In this document: piece by piece, positions 24,945-36,533 of the stretch
Layout: every line of letters begins with the position of its first letter
Numbering within the stretch: the stretch's first letter is position 1
Assembly: GCA_000697355.1 (NCBI GenBank)
Contig: JNEN01001262.1
Location: 372,001-436,000, forward strand
Length of the DNA: 64,000 nucleotides
Direction of reading: 5' to 3'
Origin: Syncephalastrum monosporum B8922
Lineage: Eukaryota > Mucoromycota > Mucoromycetes > Mucorales > Syncephalastraceae
Notes under the pieces: model-generated
Told to the model about the DNA's origin: nothing
The model's input: the letters and a program-made list of their open reading frames with translations, nothing else
The model's database searches: none
Made by a program: the position numbers and the translations under genes

Positions 24945-25291
24945 TTATTGTTGCTTCATCCAAGGTTTGGGTGCTTGCGGCATTAAGTTTGCCTAAGAGA
25001 AATAGTCAGGATACGTAGTCATTCTCGGATCGGCAGGAAGTAAGGATCAAGTACCTTAACTAGCAGCTTTTCGACTGTTTCAGAAGGCTGAGCACCAACA
25101 GTCAACCAGTACTTTGTGCGGTCAAAGTTGAGATTCACCAATTTGTTGCCGTTCGAGTCGGGAATGGGATCGTAGGTACCGATTTTTTCAATGGGCTTGC
25201 CGTCACGTTTTGACCGTGCATTCGCAGCCACAATGTGATAGTAGGGAAGATTGCGTCGACCAAATCGTGCCAAGCGTAAGCGGACCACCAT
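24945..25291 (-). CDS. MRPS16: Mitochondrial small ribosomal subunit protein bS16m
   Basis: Two exons, 25291-25055 and 24992-24945, join in phase 0 over a 62-nt intron to give 94 aa. [21 protein letters not shown], then [14 protein letters not shown] and a [17 protein letters not shown] block, are diagnostic of bacterial-type S16, a small-subunit assembly protein of the mitoribosome. Reading through the intron gives a plausible-looking but unsupported tail ([11 protein letters not shown]); splicing instead gives [15 protein letters not shown], which is more S16-like. The basic N-terminus probably doubles as the import signal, as in many S16m proteins. It lies in tandem upstream of nothing co-regulated; the MFS gene ends 240 bp behind its start. 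Confidence 0.93.
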
Positions 25292-25531
25292 GTTATATTA
25301 TGCTGTGTGTTATGTGTTTGTGACAGGTCCGTCAGAAGGAAGTGGAGGTGGAGTGCTAATTGAATTGGAGCAGGGTCAGATTTGCCAAGCCACAGACTCT
25401 GCATATAGCCGGCAAGTGTGTTTAAAATGCAGCACCACTGCGCCTAATGAAACAAACAGCAGTTTTTCCTTATACACTATGCATATCGAAGAAAATACAG
25501 TAATTGTAACAAATATATTTGGTATGAGATT

Positions 25532-27703
25532 TTACACCTTAGCAATGAGTTTTCTGTTCAATCTAAACTTGAGGAAAACCATGATAATCGCACCGAAAAT
25601 CATCACAGTGCCTGAAAAAATCTTGTACGACTTGTAGGGTTCGAGCTGACTAGCACCTTCGATAGCGCTAGCAATGTTGGTACCGAAAACCGAAACAATG
25701 TTGGAGATCAAGATGAACGATAGGCCCGAGGGGAAGCGCTCCATGCCGAGAAGAGAGGCCGTCAAAGGTGATACTGGAAACAAGCAAATGATGTGTTAGG
25801 AACATGTGATTTTGTGATTTTCGCTTGTTTTTATACATACCGAGAGCGAAGTAGGAGCCGCAAGTAAGGCCAAAGACAACCATGTAGCCCATGAGAGCAC
25901 CAAAAGTATATGCAAACATCCAAATGAGCAAGGTGCTCAGACCACAAATAGTAGAGAAAATGATGTTGGTATTCACCATGCCGATCTTATCCGCAACGAT
26001 GCTATATACAGCGGTTAATTACAATGTACATAATAAAGCATAAGTAAACATACCCGCAAAGGATACGGCCAACAAAGTTCATTGCGGCAGCGACAGCGAC
26101 AAGTGCAGAACCTTGGGTAGCAGACATGCCATGGAAAGAAGCATATGCTAGATAAAATAATCAGTACCAAGTCACATGTGATAGACATGAAAGTACATAC
26201 ATGGTAAAAAGAAGAAGGGCACGAAATAGCCCATAAGCTGTATAGCCGCACCCACAACCCAGATGTCATAGTTGACTTCTTTGAGGACGCTCAACCTGAC
26301 AACGTCCGTCAGACGCTTGCGAGACTTGTTAACACTTCCACCGCCTCTGCTCTTGACCAGCGCACATGCAACCAGATCGCAAGCAAGGCACACGAAGCCG
26401 AGGACGCGATAAGTCCTATAAAATAGATATTGGTTATCAATATGTCCGATTATGTAATATCTATGAGCATACCATGGTGCACCTAAGCGCTCGTTTATAG
26501 GCGTCATGATAAAAGGAATGATGAGACCGCCGATACCAGAGCCACTTGAGATGATGCCGAGCGCCAGTCCTCGGCGACGATGGAAATACTGGGGTGCGAT
26601 AGCCATGATGGTCTAAAAAGGGACATATATATCAGTGAATTATTATCATCTTAGTGATATATTCTTGGGCATTTACCATGTACATGAAACAGACACCTGT
26701 ACCAAAGCAAACGCCTTGTGCCAAGTACAAATGCCAAATCTAGTAGTCAACCGTACGCACATGAGCACGCCAATACATTTTTGTCCTGTGGGTATCGGTA
26801 TAATTCTGTCTCACTATACCTGCCAAGCAAAACCAGCCATCATGAGGCCAATCGTGATTAAAAGCGCGCCGATTAACATAACAAGACGGGGTCCAATGAC
26901 AGATTCTAGGATCTGCGCGAAAGGGCCCATCAAATTCGCAAACACAAGAGCCAAGGTACCAACGAAACTCAGCTGAAGAGACAAGTTGCTTGCATCGCTA
27001 AATTTGTTTTGCTCGAAATAGTCTTGCATTACACCTACATATTCATCAGTGTTAGTATATTCTGCAGATCGGCTTAGGCGTGCGAACATGTGCGTGTAAT
27101 ATGTGTGTGTGTGTATCAATGCATGCCTAAAGGATGAACCGGACCTAGAACGTGAGAAAGTAGCAGGCAGGCAGACACACATATACAACACGCACAGAAC
27201 CGCACGCCGTGAGTGCATAGCGCAGGTAGCCCAAGGGTATGCTAACTGGTTTGCGTTTCTCTCACCCCTATGAAATAAAAATAAGACTCATTAATCTTAA
27301 CTGTTTGATTTGACATCGTCCATCTATACGCATACCATGAAGTACAGGTGCCATAGCTTGTAACTTGCACCAAGAAAGCACCGACAACGATAAACCAGCC
27401 GTAACCACCGTCCGGAAGTTCCTCTGTTTTGGCCTGTTTCTCGGGGTCGGTGGCGGCAGTTTCTGAGATTACTGCGCTGCGGTTGTCATTTAGGTCTTCG
27501 AGAGTATCTAATTCAAATCAGAATCATAAGTATACATCGTAAACCTTGTCTCAATCCCATCCGTAAGTACCTTCTCGAGTGTTTAGGTCCCCGCGGTCAT
27601 CCTTCTTGCTTTCCGACCAGCTTCCTTCGTTGCTGGTGATGGTCCTGACTGAATGAACTGTGCGCTCGTTTACTCCGTTGTCTTCTTGATGCTGGATGTC
27701 CAT
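25532..27703 (-). CDS. MFS transporter, monocarboxylate-transporter (MCT/Mch) type
   Basis: A multi-exon 12-TM carrier. After a cytosolic acidic N-terminus, PDGGYGWFIVVGAFLVQ carries the [DE]G[G/S][YW]GW signature of the SLC16/MCT-like fungal Mch proteins. HRRRGLALGIISSGSGIGGLI is the cytoplasmic loop and TM5 motif of the same group. The C-terminal exon ends in a short basic tail. Fungal Mch relatives are plasma-membrane or vacuolar carriers, some transporting riboflavin; the substrate here is unknown. Coding starts at 27703, and exons near the N-terminus end at 27336, resume with a possible 2-nt micro-exon at 27266-27267, then 27034-26820 and onward. The reading frame needs that micro-exon to restore the SWGVMQDYF block. 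Internal splice sites farther down were not all fixed to the base. Confidence 0.88.
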
Positions 27704-27997
27704 GGTTCCAGCTATTTAAATTAAACACCTACACGGAAATTTTCTCCAGGAAACAGCGGCTCTTTTTCAGATGCAAAAGCAAAGGAAAAGCGGAACGAAA
27801 GTAGAGTATAGAATAAAAAAAAAGGTTTTGTGATTCACAGTGCAAAACCTACAGGATTTTTTATATATACCCATCGGCTTTCTCCGCTTAAAAACGCGTA
27901 ACTTTTTACCCGGATTAGCATGCCTTTATTTCTTTTTTCGGATCCAATGGAGGTGGTGCCCGATGATGAACTTTAAGGGGGAGGAGGATAAAACAAG

Positions 27998-29638
27998 CTA
28001 GACGTTGCGCATCAAATGATGTGCGGGGGTGTAGAGTTTGGGATCTTCTTTGCCACCGCCAGTCGTGATAAATTTGATGGTGCGATAAATGAAACCGACA
28101 GTGACAACTGATCCACCGATTATACCGAAAAGCCGCACCAGCAAATGTGTGAATGAACCCCGCGATTCTGTGATCTGTACCGAGATTGGCTCAATATCGT
28201 ATTTGAAGAAGATGCCAGGCACCATCCCTCCCATGAAGCGTTCCTCCGACATGGACTTCCGCGAGTCAGTTACTGCATACTGATTTGTGAGGAGCACGTT
28301 CTTTCCGCTGTCAATGTAGGTGGTCGGTACGACCGAGACAAAGTATTGAAAGACTTCAAAGTCTGATAAACACATGCATGGTAAGTCAAAGTTCCTCAAT
28401 ATTCCGTTCACCCGTAACATTTACGTGAATCAGCCACCTCGACGCTGTTGTCGAGAGGGTTAACGAGATTTGGATACCTCCGGCCGAAGGAAAACTCGTC
28501 GACCCGATGTGTAAAGTTCAGGACTAAAATGTAGAAGCATAAAGTATCAGGGTGAGTCACTGCGCCGATACGCCCATCATGTGGTACAAACGTGAATGGT
28601 CGGTATGAACGTGGCTATCTACAATGGTATGTATTTAGTAAGAAAACACTGAGCTCACGTGGCGGGATGAATTGAATATCCTGTTTCCGTTCGCCACCCA
28701 AACTTACGGTAACCATGACCCAACGACGTAATATGAAGGTTAGCGGCGACTTTGTTTGCGTGAATAGAACCATAGATTTTGCAGGCGCCAAGCTCAGCTA
28801 GCATTTGAGTCAGAGGTTTTGTTTATCATGAGTACCAATGAGAAGCCGATCTGACATGTTACCTGCGATGGTCTGATCATATTCGCGACCTGCTGCGGCT
28901 TTGATAATCTCCTGCAAGTACCGCGGTTCGCGCGCTCTTATGGGAATAGCAAAGATAAGTGAAATGACATGGTTATCATCAGAATACTAAAAGGCAATCA
29001 TAGAAGCCTACCTTGTTTGTTCCGTTCGGACCGTTGCAAATTCAGCCTATATAATTCCCACGGGGGAGTATAATAATCACAGTGATTGTAGGTCAATTTT
29101 TTGTGTAAGAATAAAAGTGTGCGCGCACTTACTGGGACAAGCTTTAGGTTTTCTGTCAGCTGCATCCGTTGGCCGGACACGTCGTACACGTGGACGAGCA
29201 GGACTAAAACACGACAAAATGAAGGGGGGAGGAGGGAGAGAAAATGATTGCTTGGTTTATTGTTGTTATCTTCACTATCAGGCATCTTACCATGGCATGG
29301 CATAGCGACCGTCAGATCCATATTGATTTGCATCGTAGTCTCAATCGTGGGGTCGACGAGAAAACGGTAAGACCTATGCAAGCGGCTGTACCTGAAATAG
29401 AAAAAAAAAGCAGCTTATAGTAAGAGGAGTACCATTCACTATAGATACATATATGGCCCTTAATGGGGCATCCTACTGTTGCTTACTCTGACAGCTCGCT
29501 CAAGGTCAAGAGAGCTAGTAGGCATCCAAGGAGGATCGTGAGCAGACCTCCCTTCTCAGAGCGAGTTTGATTGTCTGCTTCAACCTTGGGAAACGCGTCG
29601 AATCGAGCAGCTTTCTGAGCCCATCGCCGCAAAGCCAT
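27998..29638 (-). CDS. ERV41: COPII-vesicle/ER-Golgi protein Erv41 (ERGIC2)
   Basis: Erv41 forms a complex with Erv46 that cycles between ER and Golgi and retrieves ER proteins. The start MALRRWAQKAARFDAFPKV and the membrane segment LLTILLGCLLALLTLSELSE are the N-terminal Erv41/46 pattern. RFLVDPTIETTMQINMDLTVAMPC follows, and the C-terminal half has VVPTTYID, TNQYAVT and PGIFFKYDIEPI, which closely match the family. A second membrane segment (LLVRLFGIIGGSVVTVGFIY) precedes a short cytosolic tail. About eight small exons are separated by introns of 50-90 nt; I did not fix every boundary. The choice of Erv41 over Erv46 rests on the absence of the long cysteine-rich loop of Erv46 in what I read. 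The gene is divergent from the translocator gene, 308 bp away. Confidence 0.88.
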
Positions 29639-29946
29639 TGTGTCAAAATGTAAGAGATGGATGAGGGTGCAGACGAGAGCAGGGATGGGTAGGAGGCGGG
29701 CTATAGGCGAATTGCGCAAGAAGTGTAAAGGAGGATGACGAAGGGTAAAATGTCGTCTGGGTTATTAGACGGCAGTATTGGGTGTATGTTGCTGGAGAGA
29801 GTTCTTGGCTCCCAATTGGGATTTCAAAGGCAGCCCATCAATGACGAGAGAGCGAGACCGGGCTAGGCGTGAGTGTGAACGCCTGCACCTTCCAGCCCCT
29901 CGTCCTCCTTTTCCTTCTTTTCCTTTTCTTCTTTTCCCGTTTTCTC
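29639..29946. promoter_or_regulatory. Shared divergent promoter region of ERV41 and translocator gene
   Basis: A 308-bp gap separates two head-to-head start codons. Its right part (29895-29946) is strongly pyrimidine-rich, consistent with a 5' UTR/initiator region for the plus-strand gene. No TATA box is certain. Confidence 0.5.
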
Positions 29947-31677
29947 ATGGAGATTGTAGACAACGACGACTTTTCTCAGAGAACAACCAGCAAGGATGAC
30001 GACAAAAAACGACAGAGCGGCGAGTATTCGGTAGCAGACGAACACGACGCCATCACCTCTGCAACTCCGTCTACCCCACAACGCTCGTCTTCTCTGAAGA
30101 AGACGTTGGCAATGTCACCACGCGAAGACAAGTCGAGACGATTGGCGCATAGTCGGACGCGCTCCATTCAGCACATGTCACCGCCACAGCCTCACAAGCA
30201 CCTGGGCGGACGAAGAGGATCCCTCCCGCCCCAGATCAACACCTCTGCAACACACTCCAGCAATTTTAATACTGGCAACGGCAGTAGTAACATGCTGGCT
30301 GCCGTTGATTTTGGATCACCTGCACGGTCACCGTTCGCAACGACCATGCCTCCGCTGCCTGAGAAACTGTCCATCCAGATCGCACACCCCACTTCCGACA
30401 TCTCCCACACCTTCAAACACCAAACTATCCTTGAGAACCTGTCCTATATCTTCTTATGGTACTTTTTCTCGACCTCCCTCTCGCTCTATAACAAAAATCT
30501 CATGGGCAAGGACCGTTTCAACTTCAACTTTCCTTTGCTCGTGAGCGCCATCCATGCCCTCTTACAATCCATCGTCACCACCCTCATGATGTCCCTGGGA
30601 GGCGATCGCTGGAACAACTCGAAGCAGCAGAACGCGATCTCCACTTCCGCCTACTTGCTCAAAGTCGTAAGTGCCACATCGGCCCCCCCCCGCCTCAGGC
30701 CCCGCCATATTCCGACGCCATCATCTCATCATTTCATTATCTAATATCCTCGAAAGATGCCCTGTGGTATTGCTGCCGCCCTCGAGATCTGCTGCGCGAA
30801 CGCCTCGTTAGTCTTTATCACCCTCTCTTTCTACACCATGGTCAAATCGAGCACGCCCATCTGGGTCCTGCTGTTCTCCTTCCTCTTTGGTCTCGAGAAA
30901 CCTCGCCTCATCCTGGTTGCCATCATCGGTCTGATGGTCGCAGGTGTCATCCTGACCGTCGAGGGTGAAACCAAATTTGACATGCTAGGCTTTGTCCTCG
31001 TCCTCATCGCCGCAGTGGTTTCCGGGTTACGATGGAACCTAACTCAAGTACTGCTCCAGCAAGACCGGCTGGGAATGGACAACCCGATCGCCACGCTTTA
31101 TCACCTGAGTCCCATCATGTTTGTCACCATGCTCCTTCTCTCTCTCATTTTCGAGGACCCGATCAGTCAATTCCGTCAGTCACAGCATTTCGACAACATT
31201 TTTCATATCCTGGAGTCATTCGGTCTCATGGCCATCGGTGGCTTCCTAGGTAAGTATAACACCACACCACGGCAGGAAACCCAAGATACACGACATATTT
31301 ACACGCCTTCTTTCTTTTCCCGCTTCTAGCATTGGCGATGACGCTGGCCGAGCTCTACCTTATAAAAAATACAAACACCATCACGTTGAGCGTGGCGGGA
31401 ATCAGCAAAGAAATCGTAATTATTACGCTGTCCGTGCTTATTTACGGCGATGTCCTCACGCCAAAGAACTTGCTCGGGTATTGTATAATATGGTTCAATT
31501 ATATCGCTTGACACGTCTGCTGACAAAACACATCCATGGAAAATCACCAGGCTATTCGTTTCCATCATTGGCATCATTGCATACAACTATTACAAGCTTT
31601 CCAAAGCACATCAACAAGCCGACAATGCTCAGTACCACATGATACCCTTGCATTCGGCTAGTAAACTCGAGGATTGA
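29947..31677 (+). CDS. Triose-phosphate/nucleotide-sugar translocator family (SLC35C2-like)
   Basis: Four exons (29947-30666, 30757-31249, 31330-31477, 31551-31677) sum to 495 aa in frame. A hydrophilic Ser/Thr-rich N-terminus of about 145 residues is followed by about ten hydrophobic segments of the TPT/drug-metabolite transporter fold. Family blocks include WYFFSTSLSLYNKNL, FITLSFYTMVKSSTPIWVLLFS, SGLRWNLTQVLL and GISKEIVIITLSVLIYGD. These match the SLC35C2 / yeast Ymd8 branch, Golgi or ER carriers of uncertain substrate. An in-frame ATG at 29869 would add a Leu/Phe run read from pyrimidine-rich DNA, so I prefer 29947. Confidence 0.87.
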
Positions 31678-31931
31678 GATTGATTTATAAAACAAAAGAG
31701 AAAAGGTCTCTTTTTACAAAGGAAAAAAACACACGAGAGAGAATATGTATAGATATGTAACAAAGGGGAGGCAGGGGAGTATTTACAAGCTACTAGCGCT
31801 AAACGATGGTGTGATGATCGAACGGGGATAAGTTATGTTGATGGGGTAGTAATAGTATGTTTGTTGTATAACAATAACAAAGCAAGGGAAGGACCCTTTC
31901 TTTCTTTCTTTTTGGTGCAACCAGGCACGGT

Positions 31932-32302
31932 TTATCCGGCCAGCTTTTCGTCCATCACAGGGCTGACCGTCGAACGACGCTGTTTCGAAGGTGGATTCCA
32001 GGCCATTTTGGGTGACTTGGGATAGTGGTAAGCAGAATCTGGTGGTCGGGGTAAGGTCGAAGTGGCGGAAGGCAAGACAACCTCCGTTTTTTGCTCGAGA
32101 TGCGTCTCCTTATCCTCCGTAACATGTATTAAATGCGTTCCTTGGCCCTGAGGGACCCGGCGCGCTACGCCGTTCTGATCGAGTACAACTTCATAAACGG
32201 TTGTCTGAAACAAAAAGGCAAGAGGTAGTCAGTATACACTGTTGAATATGTCATTTACGCGGCCGGGTAAATTACCTTATCGGAAGACATGCAGCAGCCC
32301 AT
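31932..32302 (-). CDS. Small N-terminally lipidated protein (MGCC motif), unknown function
   Basis: A 27-nt first exon (32302-32276) spliced over 71 nt to 32204-31932 gives 99 aa. The first exon encodes only MGCCMSSDK: Gly2 fits N-myristoylation, and Cys3-Cys4 fit palmitoylation, as in membrane-tethered signalling or vacuolar-membrane proteins. The rest is hydrophilic, with a strand-like TTVYEVVLDQNGVARRVP, a TEVVLP segment, and a Pro/Ser/Lys-rich tail. The LAMTOR1/Ego1 family also starts with MGCC-type sequences, but I see no further similarity, so I do not assign it. The tiny first exon makes this gene easy to miss. It converges on the translocator gene. Confidence 0.72.
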
Positions 32303-33495
32303 AGTGTTGATATTTGATAGAGCGTCGAGTGAAAAGAATAGAGAGGAGAAACAGGGGTGAGATGACGAAGAAGTGAGAAAGAGCAACAATGGAAAATGAT
32401 GATGAAAAAGACGGATGGTTTTATATGTTTCAAGTATCGTTTTCTATTTTGGCATCTGTTTTCCTGGTTTGATCTTCAATATAAACAGGGCCTAGTGCGA
32501 CAGTGGAAGTGCGCGTAAGCGGAATAGAGGCGGGCCAAGACCAAGCCCCGGGTGCACTATGATGCTTTGCTGAGCTTATGGGGGGAGCGGCGCGCTCATT
32601 ACTGCTTAAACAGCACTTGTCGCTGGATTCAGCTGAGGTTGCTATTTTTAGCAAAAAATTGTAGACCTTCTCTTTTCTTGTTGTTTTTGGTGATCGACGC
32701 ATTGTTCCATTTTGGTGATGTAAGCTTCAAGACAAGGACTCGCTTTCGAAATTTTAGTACGTTGCTTGGCATACAGCCTCTGTCCTGTTCATAGGAATGC
32801 AGTCTCCGCCCTGATGAGAAAACACAGATCGCTTCTCGGTTTTCTTCTGGGATGCCGAGCCACTTGATCAGCCGATTTGACGCGAGTTCTCGCATATGGC
32901 CGATATTAAAACGCACCTTCAGCTTGTATGTCTGCAGGTGGCGCATAGGCACATGATCATGCACACACATACGCACATGCGTATGTCTAAAAAATGAGCA
33001 GTTGCGACTTTATAATGAGTACATGCAAGCTATAAGATGCAAAACACATACACACAATCAGCATCCTGCTTTTCGGTGGGGGGTTCGTGGTTACAGGAGA
33101 TCCATGACGGGCATGCCCCATGAAAATGCATGCGGCGCAAGAGTAATACGAGGAAAACTCTTACAAGTATATTTTGAGGACATGGTTTTTCATAAAAACA
33201 TTGCATCCTTTTGGTAGACCATCTTTCGCTCAACCAGGGGATCAGGACGAAAATAGCAGACGAAAACACAAAGTTCCCTCGGCTGGGTTGAATGCAACGA
33301 GGCTGTGGCGCCACTTGGAGAGACTGGCTCCATTCTCGTCGTCTCTTGTGCGCTTTTTGTCTTTACACAAATAGCCAAAGAAAAAAAAAAAAAAAAAAAA
33401 GAGCCAAATTCATTTCCCAAGAAGGGAAATGCCCGGAACAAGCCGCCGCCCGCAGACGCGACTCCTGTCATATTCTTTTTCCTCACGTTTAGGCA
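32303..33495. other. Divergent intergenic region
   Basis: About 1.2 kb between the MGCC gene and ELP5. The open frames are short and lack domains. A 20-base poly-A tract sits at 33381-33400, about 100 bp upstream of the ELP5 start. Confidence 0.6.
33381..33400. repeat. Poly(A) tract in ELP5 upstream region
   Basis: Twenty consecutive A residues about 95 bp before the ELP5 start codon. Poly(dA:dT) tracts commonly exclude nucleosomes in fungal promoters, so this may be a promoter element. Confidence 0.85.
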
Positions 33496-34521
33496 ATGGC
33501 GTTGTGCCTCGATCAACTTTTAAATAACAAACGCTCGGCGCCCTTTCTTCTTATTCACGACTCGGTGCAATGCTCTGGCCTACCACTCTTGGCTGAGTTT
33601 GGTGCTCGTGCGCTCGCCCAACAAGACACACAGCTCATTGTATTGTTATCCGAATCACGATCCGATCAATGGCGGAGGCGCATGGCCACCCATGGGAAGC
33701 AGGATATAAACGATCCTGCTCTCACCATACTCGACGTGTCGCGAGTACAAGATCTGGAGAAGGAGATCCTGACACCTACTGCACAACGGATACAAAGCAA
33801 CAACAACAAAACCACAGTCGTTCTCGTCGATTCACTCCATCCCTTTATGCGGCGCTCGCTACACCAGACCTACCAACTTGTCAAAGCATTGGACTCCTTC
33901 ACCTCCGGTAACCATAGTATATAGTTTGACTTTCCACTTTTGTTATTCACCTTATTTCATGCAGACACGGTACGCGTCGTGATGAATTATCACGGAGACG
34001 TGCGACTGCCGACTGAGAAACAGCCGACAATGGCAGACGCATTAGACCGAGCGGCAGGCGTCGTCCTCAGGCTGTCGCCTGTCAAGGAGAAAGTGAGAGT
34101 GGACCAGTCTGGTTTTGTGGCGCAGACTGCGTTTGGTTATCTGACGCTGACATCGAATGGACGGGGCGCAGTCTGCGATATTGAATGGCGTCGCAAGAGT
34201 GGGAAGGTCCAATATGCCACGGAGGGCTATACCTTCACTCCTTACAAGGGCCTCACCGTGCACACGGTCCACGACGAGAACGAGCAGCAACAAGAAGACG
34301 CCATGATGGTTGACAAAGATACCAAACCAGCCGAGAACGACCCGGCCGCCAACCTGTCGTTCAACCTGACACTGACAGAAACACAGCGGAGAGCCAAGGA
34401 CAATGTGGTGTTACCCTATACACAACAACAGCAAGGAGGTGGCGGTGGCCAGATTTATTATGAACCAGATGCGGGTGATGACTTTGATGATGAGGATCCG
34501 GATGACGATTTGGATATTTAA
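33496..34521 (+). CDS. ELP5: Elongator complex subunit Elp5
   Basis: Elp5 is part of the Elp4-Elp5-Elp6 ring of Elongator, which modifies wobble uridines of tRNA. Exons 33496-33907 and 33965-34521, joined in phase 1 over 57 nt, give 322 aa. The RecA-like core shows FLLIHDSVQCSG near the N-terminus and VVLVDSLHPFMRRSLHQTYQLVKAL. The C-terminal part with NLSFNLTLTETQRRAKDNVVLPY, followed by an acidic tail ending DDEDPDDDLDI, is the hallmark of Elp5. As expected for Elp5, there is no good Walker A motif. The gene converges on the BEM46-like gene with only 67 bp between stop codons. Confidence 0.92.
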
Positions 34522-34588
34522 AACAAAGGGAAAAAAAAAAAGAATTAAACAATAACAGTCAAAAAAGAAGAGATATATAGGAGGAATA

Positions 34589-36184
34589 TCACCAGTGGGC
34601 GCTTTTCCTCCTGCCTTGAGCCAGGTACTTTTTCTTTTTTTTGCCACTGAGCGCTTCGGCTTCAGCTTGTGCTTTTTCGCTCTGCTCCTGTAACTTGAGT
34701 ATTTCGTCTTTGCGGGGTAATACACGCGTCTTGAGGTACTCTGCAATAGCTTGAAAATAACCAGGCTGCATGCACGTGTCGTTGTGCATACCGTGAGGGA
34801 ACTGGATCCAGTCCTTTAGCTGCTTGGACGTGCAGGTGTCGTGCAAGCGGCGCATGTGCTCCGGTGGAACGAGCTCGTCGCATGCTCCGGACAGAAAGAG
34901 GACTGGCGTTCTCGTAATACGCCGAATGCTGTTCTCTGAGGTCCAGTTTTGGTGGCATAGGAACGTGAATCGTTTTAGAATGGGGAGGACGTGCGGAATC
35001 AATTTTGGCTGCATTGCATATTGCATTGTGCAGAGTGCAGAATGCAAAAAGTTAAACACAAACAAATACATATTCTGCCTTTTCCATCATCTTCTTACCA
35101 CACTTAAAAAGGTGTTCTCTACGATCAGCCCTGCAAACGCTTGCTCGTTCCGAGACACAAGATCAATTGCGACCGCGCCGCCGATGGACTGGCCGTAAGC
35201 GACCAGCATCGTATGGCGTAATATAGGATGCGATTTTACATAGTTGAGCAGTGTCTGTGTCAGCGTCACAATGATGTAGCGGGAGACAAATAAGGAGAAG
35301 AGGGGCGGTAAAGATCAGTACAAACACACGCATTTTAGACGATACACAAAGGAGGATAACCCCTACCTGAGCGTCAATTCGTAATCCTTTCTCATTTGGC
35401 TTGCCCTCGCTCAAACCATACCTAGCGTTGGTTGGCGGATTAGTATATGGTGTCCATGAGATAAATCAAAACCACTCACCCTCGGTATGAAAGCATGACG
35501 ACGTTGCAATGGTATTTTTCATAAAAGATCTTGGCTATCGGTAAACGATGTCCCTATGTTTCGTATTAATTAAGCTGCATAAATACAATGTGGACCATAA
35601 AGCCATACCATATTTCCTGCGTTGGCCTAAAGGAGCATAAAGCGAGATAAACAGCCTAATCTACTGATATATTGAAGAGCACTTACATGAAAGTAGAGAA
35701 TCGTAGGCGCATCTTTAGGATCCATTTTCTCTTGGGTCATGACGTACGTATGTAGCCGAACATGGTCGCGTGTCTTGATATGTTCTTCAGTAAACTTGAT
35801 GCCATGATCGGATGGTTTGGCCACCTATGTAGACACAAACAGATATTCATATGATGTGTTATTGGAACGAATCAAGTCTTCCTGTAATAAAACGTCGTTC
35901 CGTACATGTGCACGAGAGCCTTCGGGGAACGAGCTTGGGTAGATCAGCTCGCATTGATACAAATACAACAAGGCTGCTCCCGTCAGCCCTGCCAGCCCGT
36001 TGCCAAACGACGACAGGTTGGGAATGACGACAAACGATGATGGCGATGGAGACGATCGTGGTGAGTTGCTCGACGAGTGGCCCGACGAGGACGAGGCGCT
36101 GCTGGTAGGTGCCGTTGTGCTGCTTTTAATGGACGAAGAAGACGACGACGACGACGCTGACTCGTCTGGTTGCTCAGCGGCCAT
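34589..36184 (-). CDS. BEM46: BEM46/ABHD13-like alpha/beta hydrolase
   Basis: A serine hydrolase-fold protein with a Ser-rich N-terminus (poly-Ser runs), one hydrophobic anchor (GLAGLTGAALLYLYQCELIYPS) and the hydrolase core. The first exons are 36184-35906 and 35824-35687; small exons follow, with short introns. The nucleophile elbow is AYGQSIGGA (GxSxG), the acidic residue lies in LSGACDELVPPEHM, and the histidine is in FPHGMHND, so the triad looks intact. ANAGNMGHRLPIA and LSYRGYGLSEG are family blocks for the oxyanion hole and strand 4. Bem46 proteins are ER or plasma-membrane-associated and linked to polarity in fungi; the substrate is unknown. An in-frame upstream ATG at 36214 would add ten hydrophobic residues. 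The tail is Lys-rich. Confidence 0.88.
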
Positions 36185-36533
36185 CACAAAGGGGAAGAAA
36201 GAAAAAAAGAGCAATTGAAAGGCGCCTATAGTCTATAGCTTGTTAGCAGATATATTGGCCATAAGCAGCTTTTTTTTTTTTTTTTGCTCCTTGGGCACGC
36301 CTTGGTAGACGCAAAAAGGCAACACGCTGGAGGATCATCATTTTCCTTGCTATACTTGCACTTCCGTCACCCAAACTTCCCCCTTTCTCCCTTCACTCTC
36401 CTTCTGCTACTCTCCCCTACCTTCACTACCCAGCACCATTATAAATGCACTAGCAGACCCAATATATAATCACACTATAGGAGTGTATTTATTCCATTAT
36501 CCATGTGTAAATGATAAACTATGCTATGACATT
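36185..36533. other. Upstream of BEM46-like gene and downstream of giant gene
   Basis: The 349-bp gap holds a poly-T run (about 36270-36285) and pyrimidine-rich blocks at 36340-36430. On the minus strand this is the 3' flank of the giant gene's stop codon. No gene is seen. Confidence 0.6.

Noticed and set aside
26814..27218. An apparent extended exon of the MFS gene with a Cys/His-rich start
   Set aside because: The extension is intron sequence with GT/CA simple repeats; conserved transporter sequence only begins at 27034.
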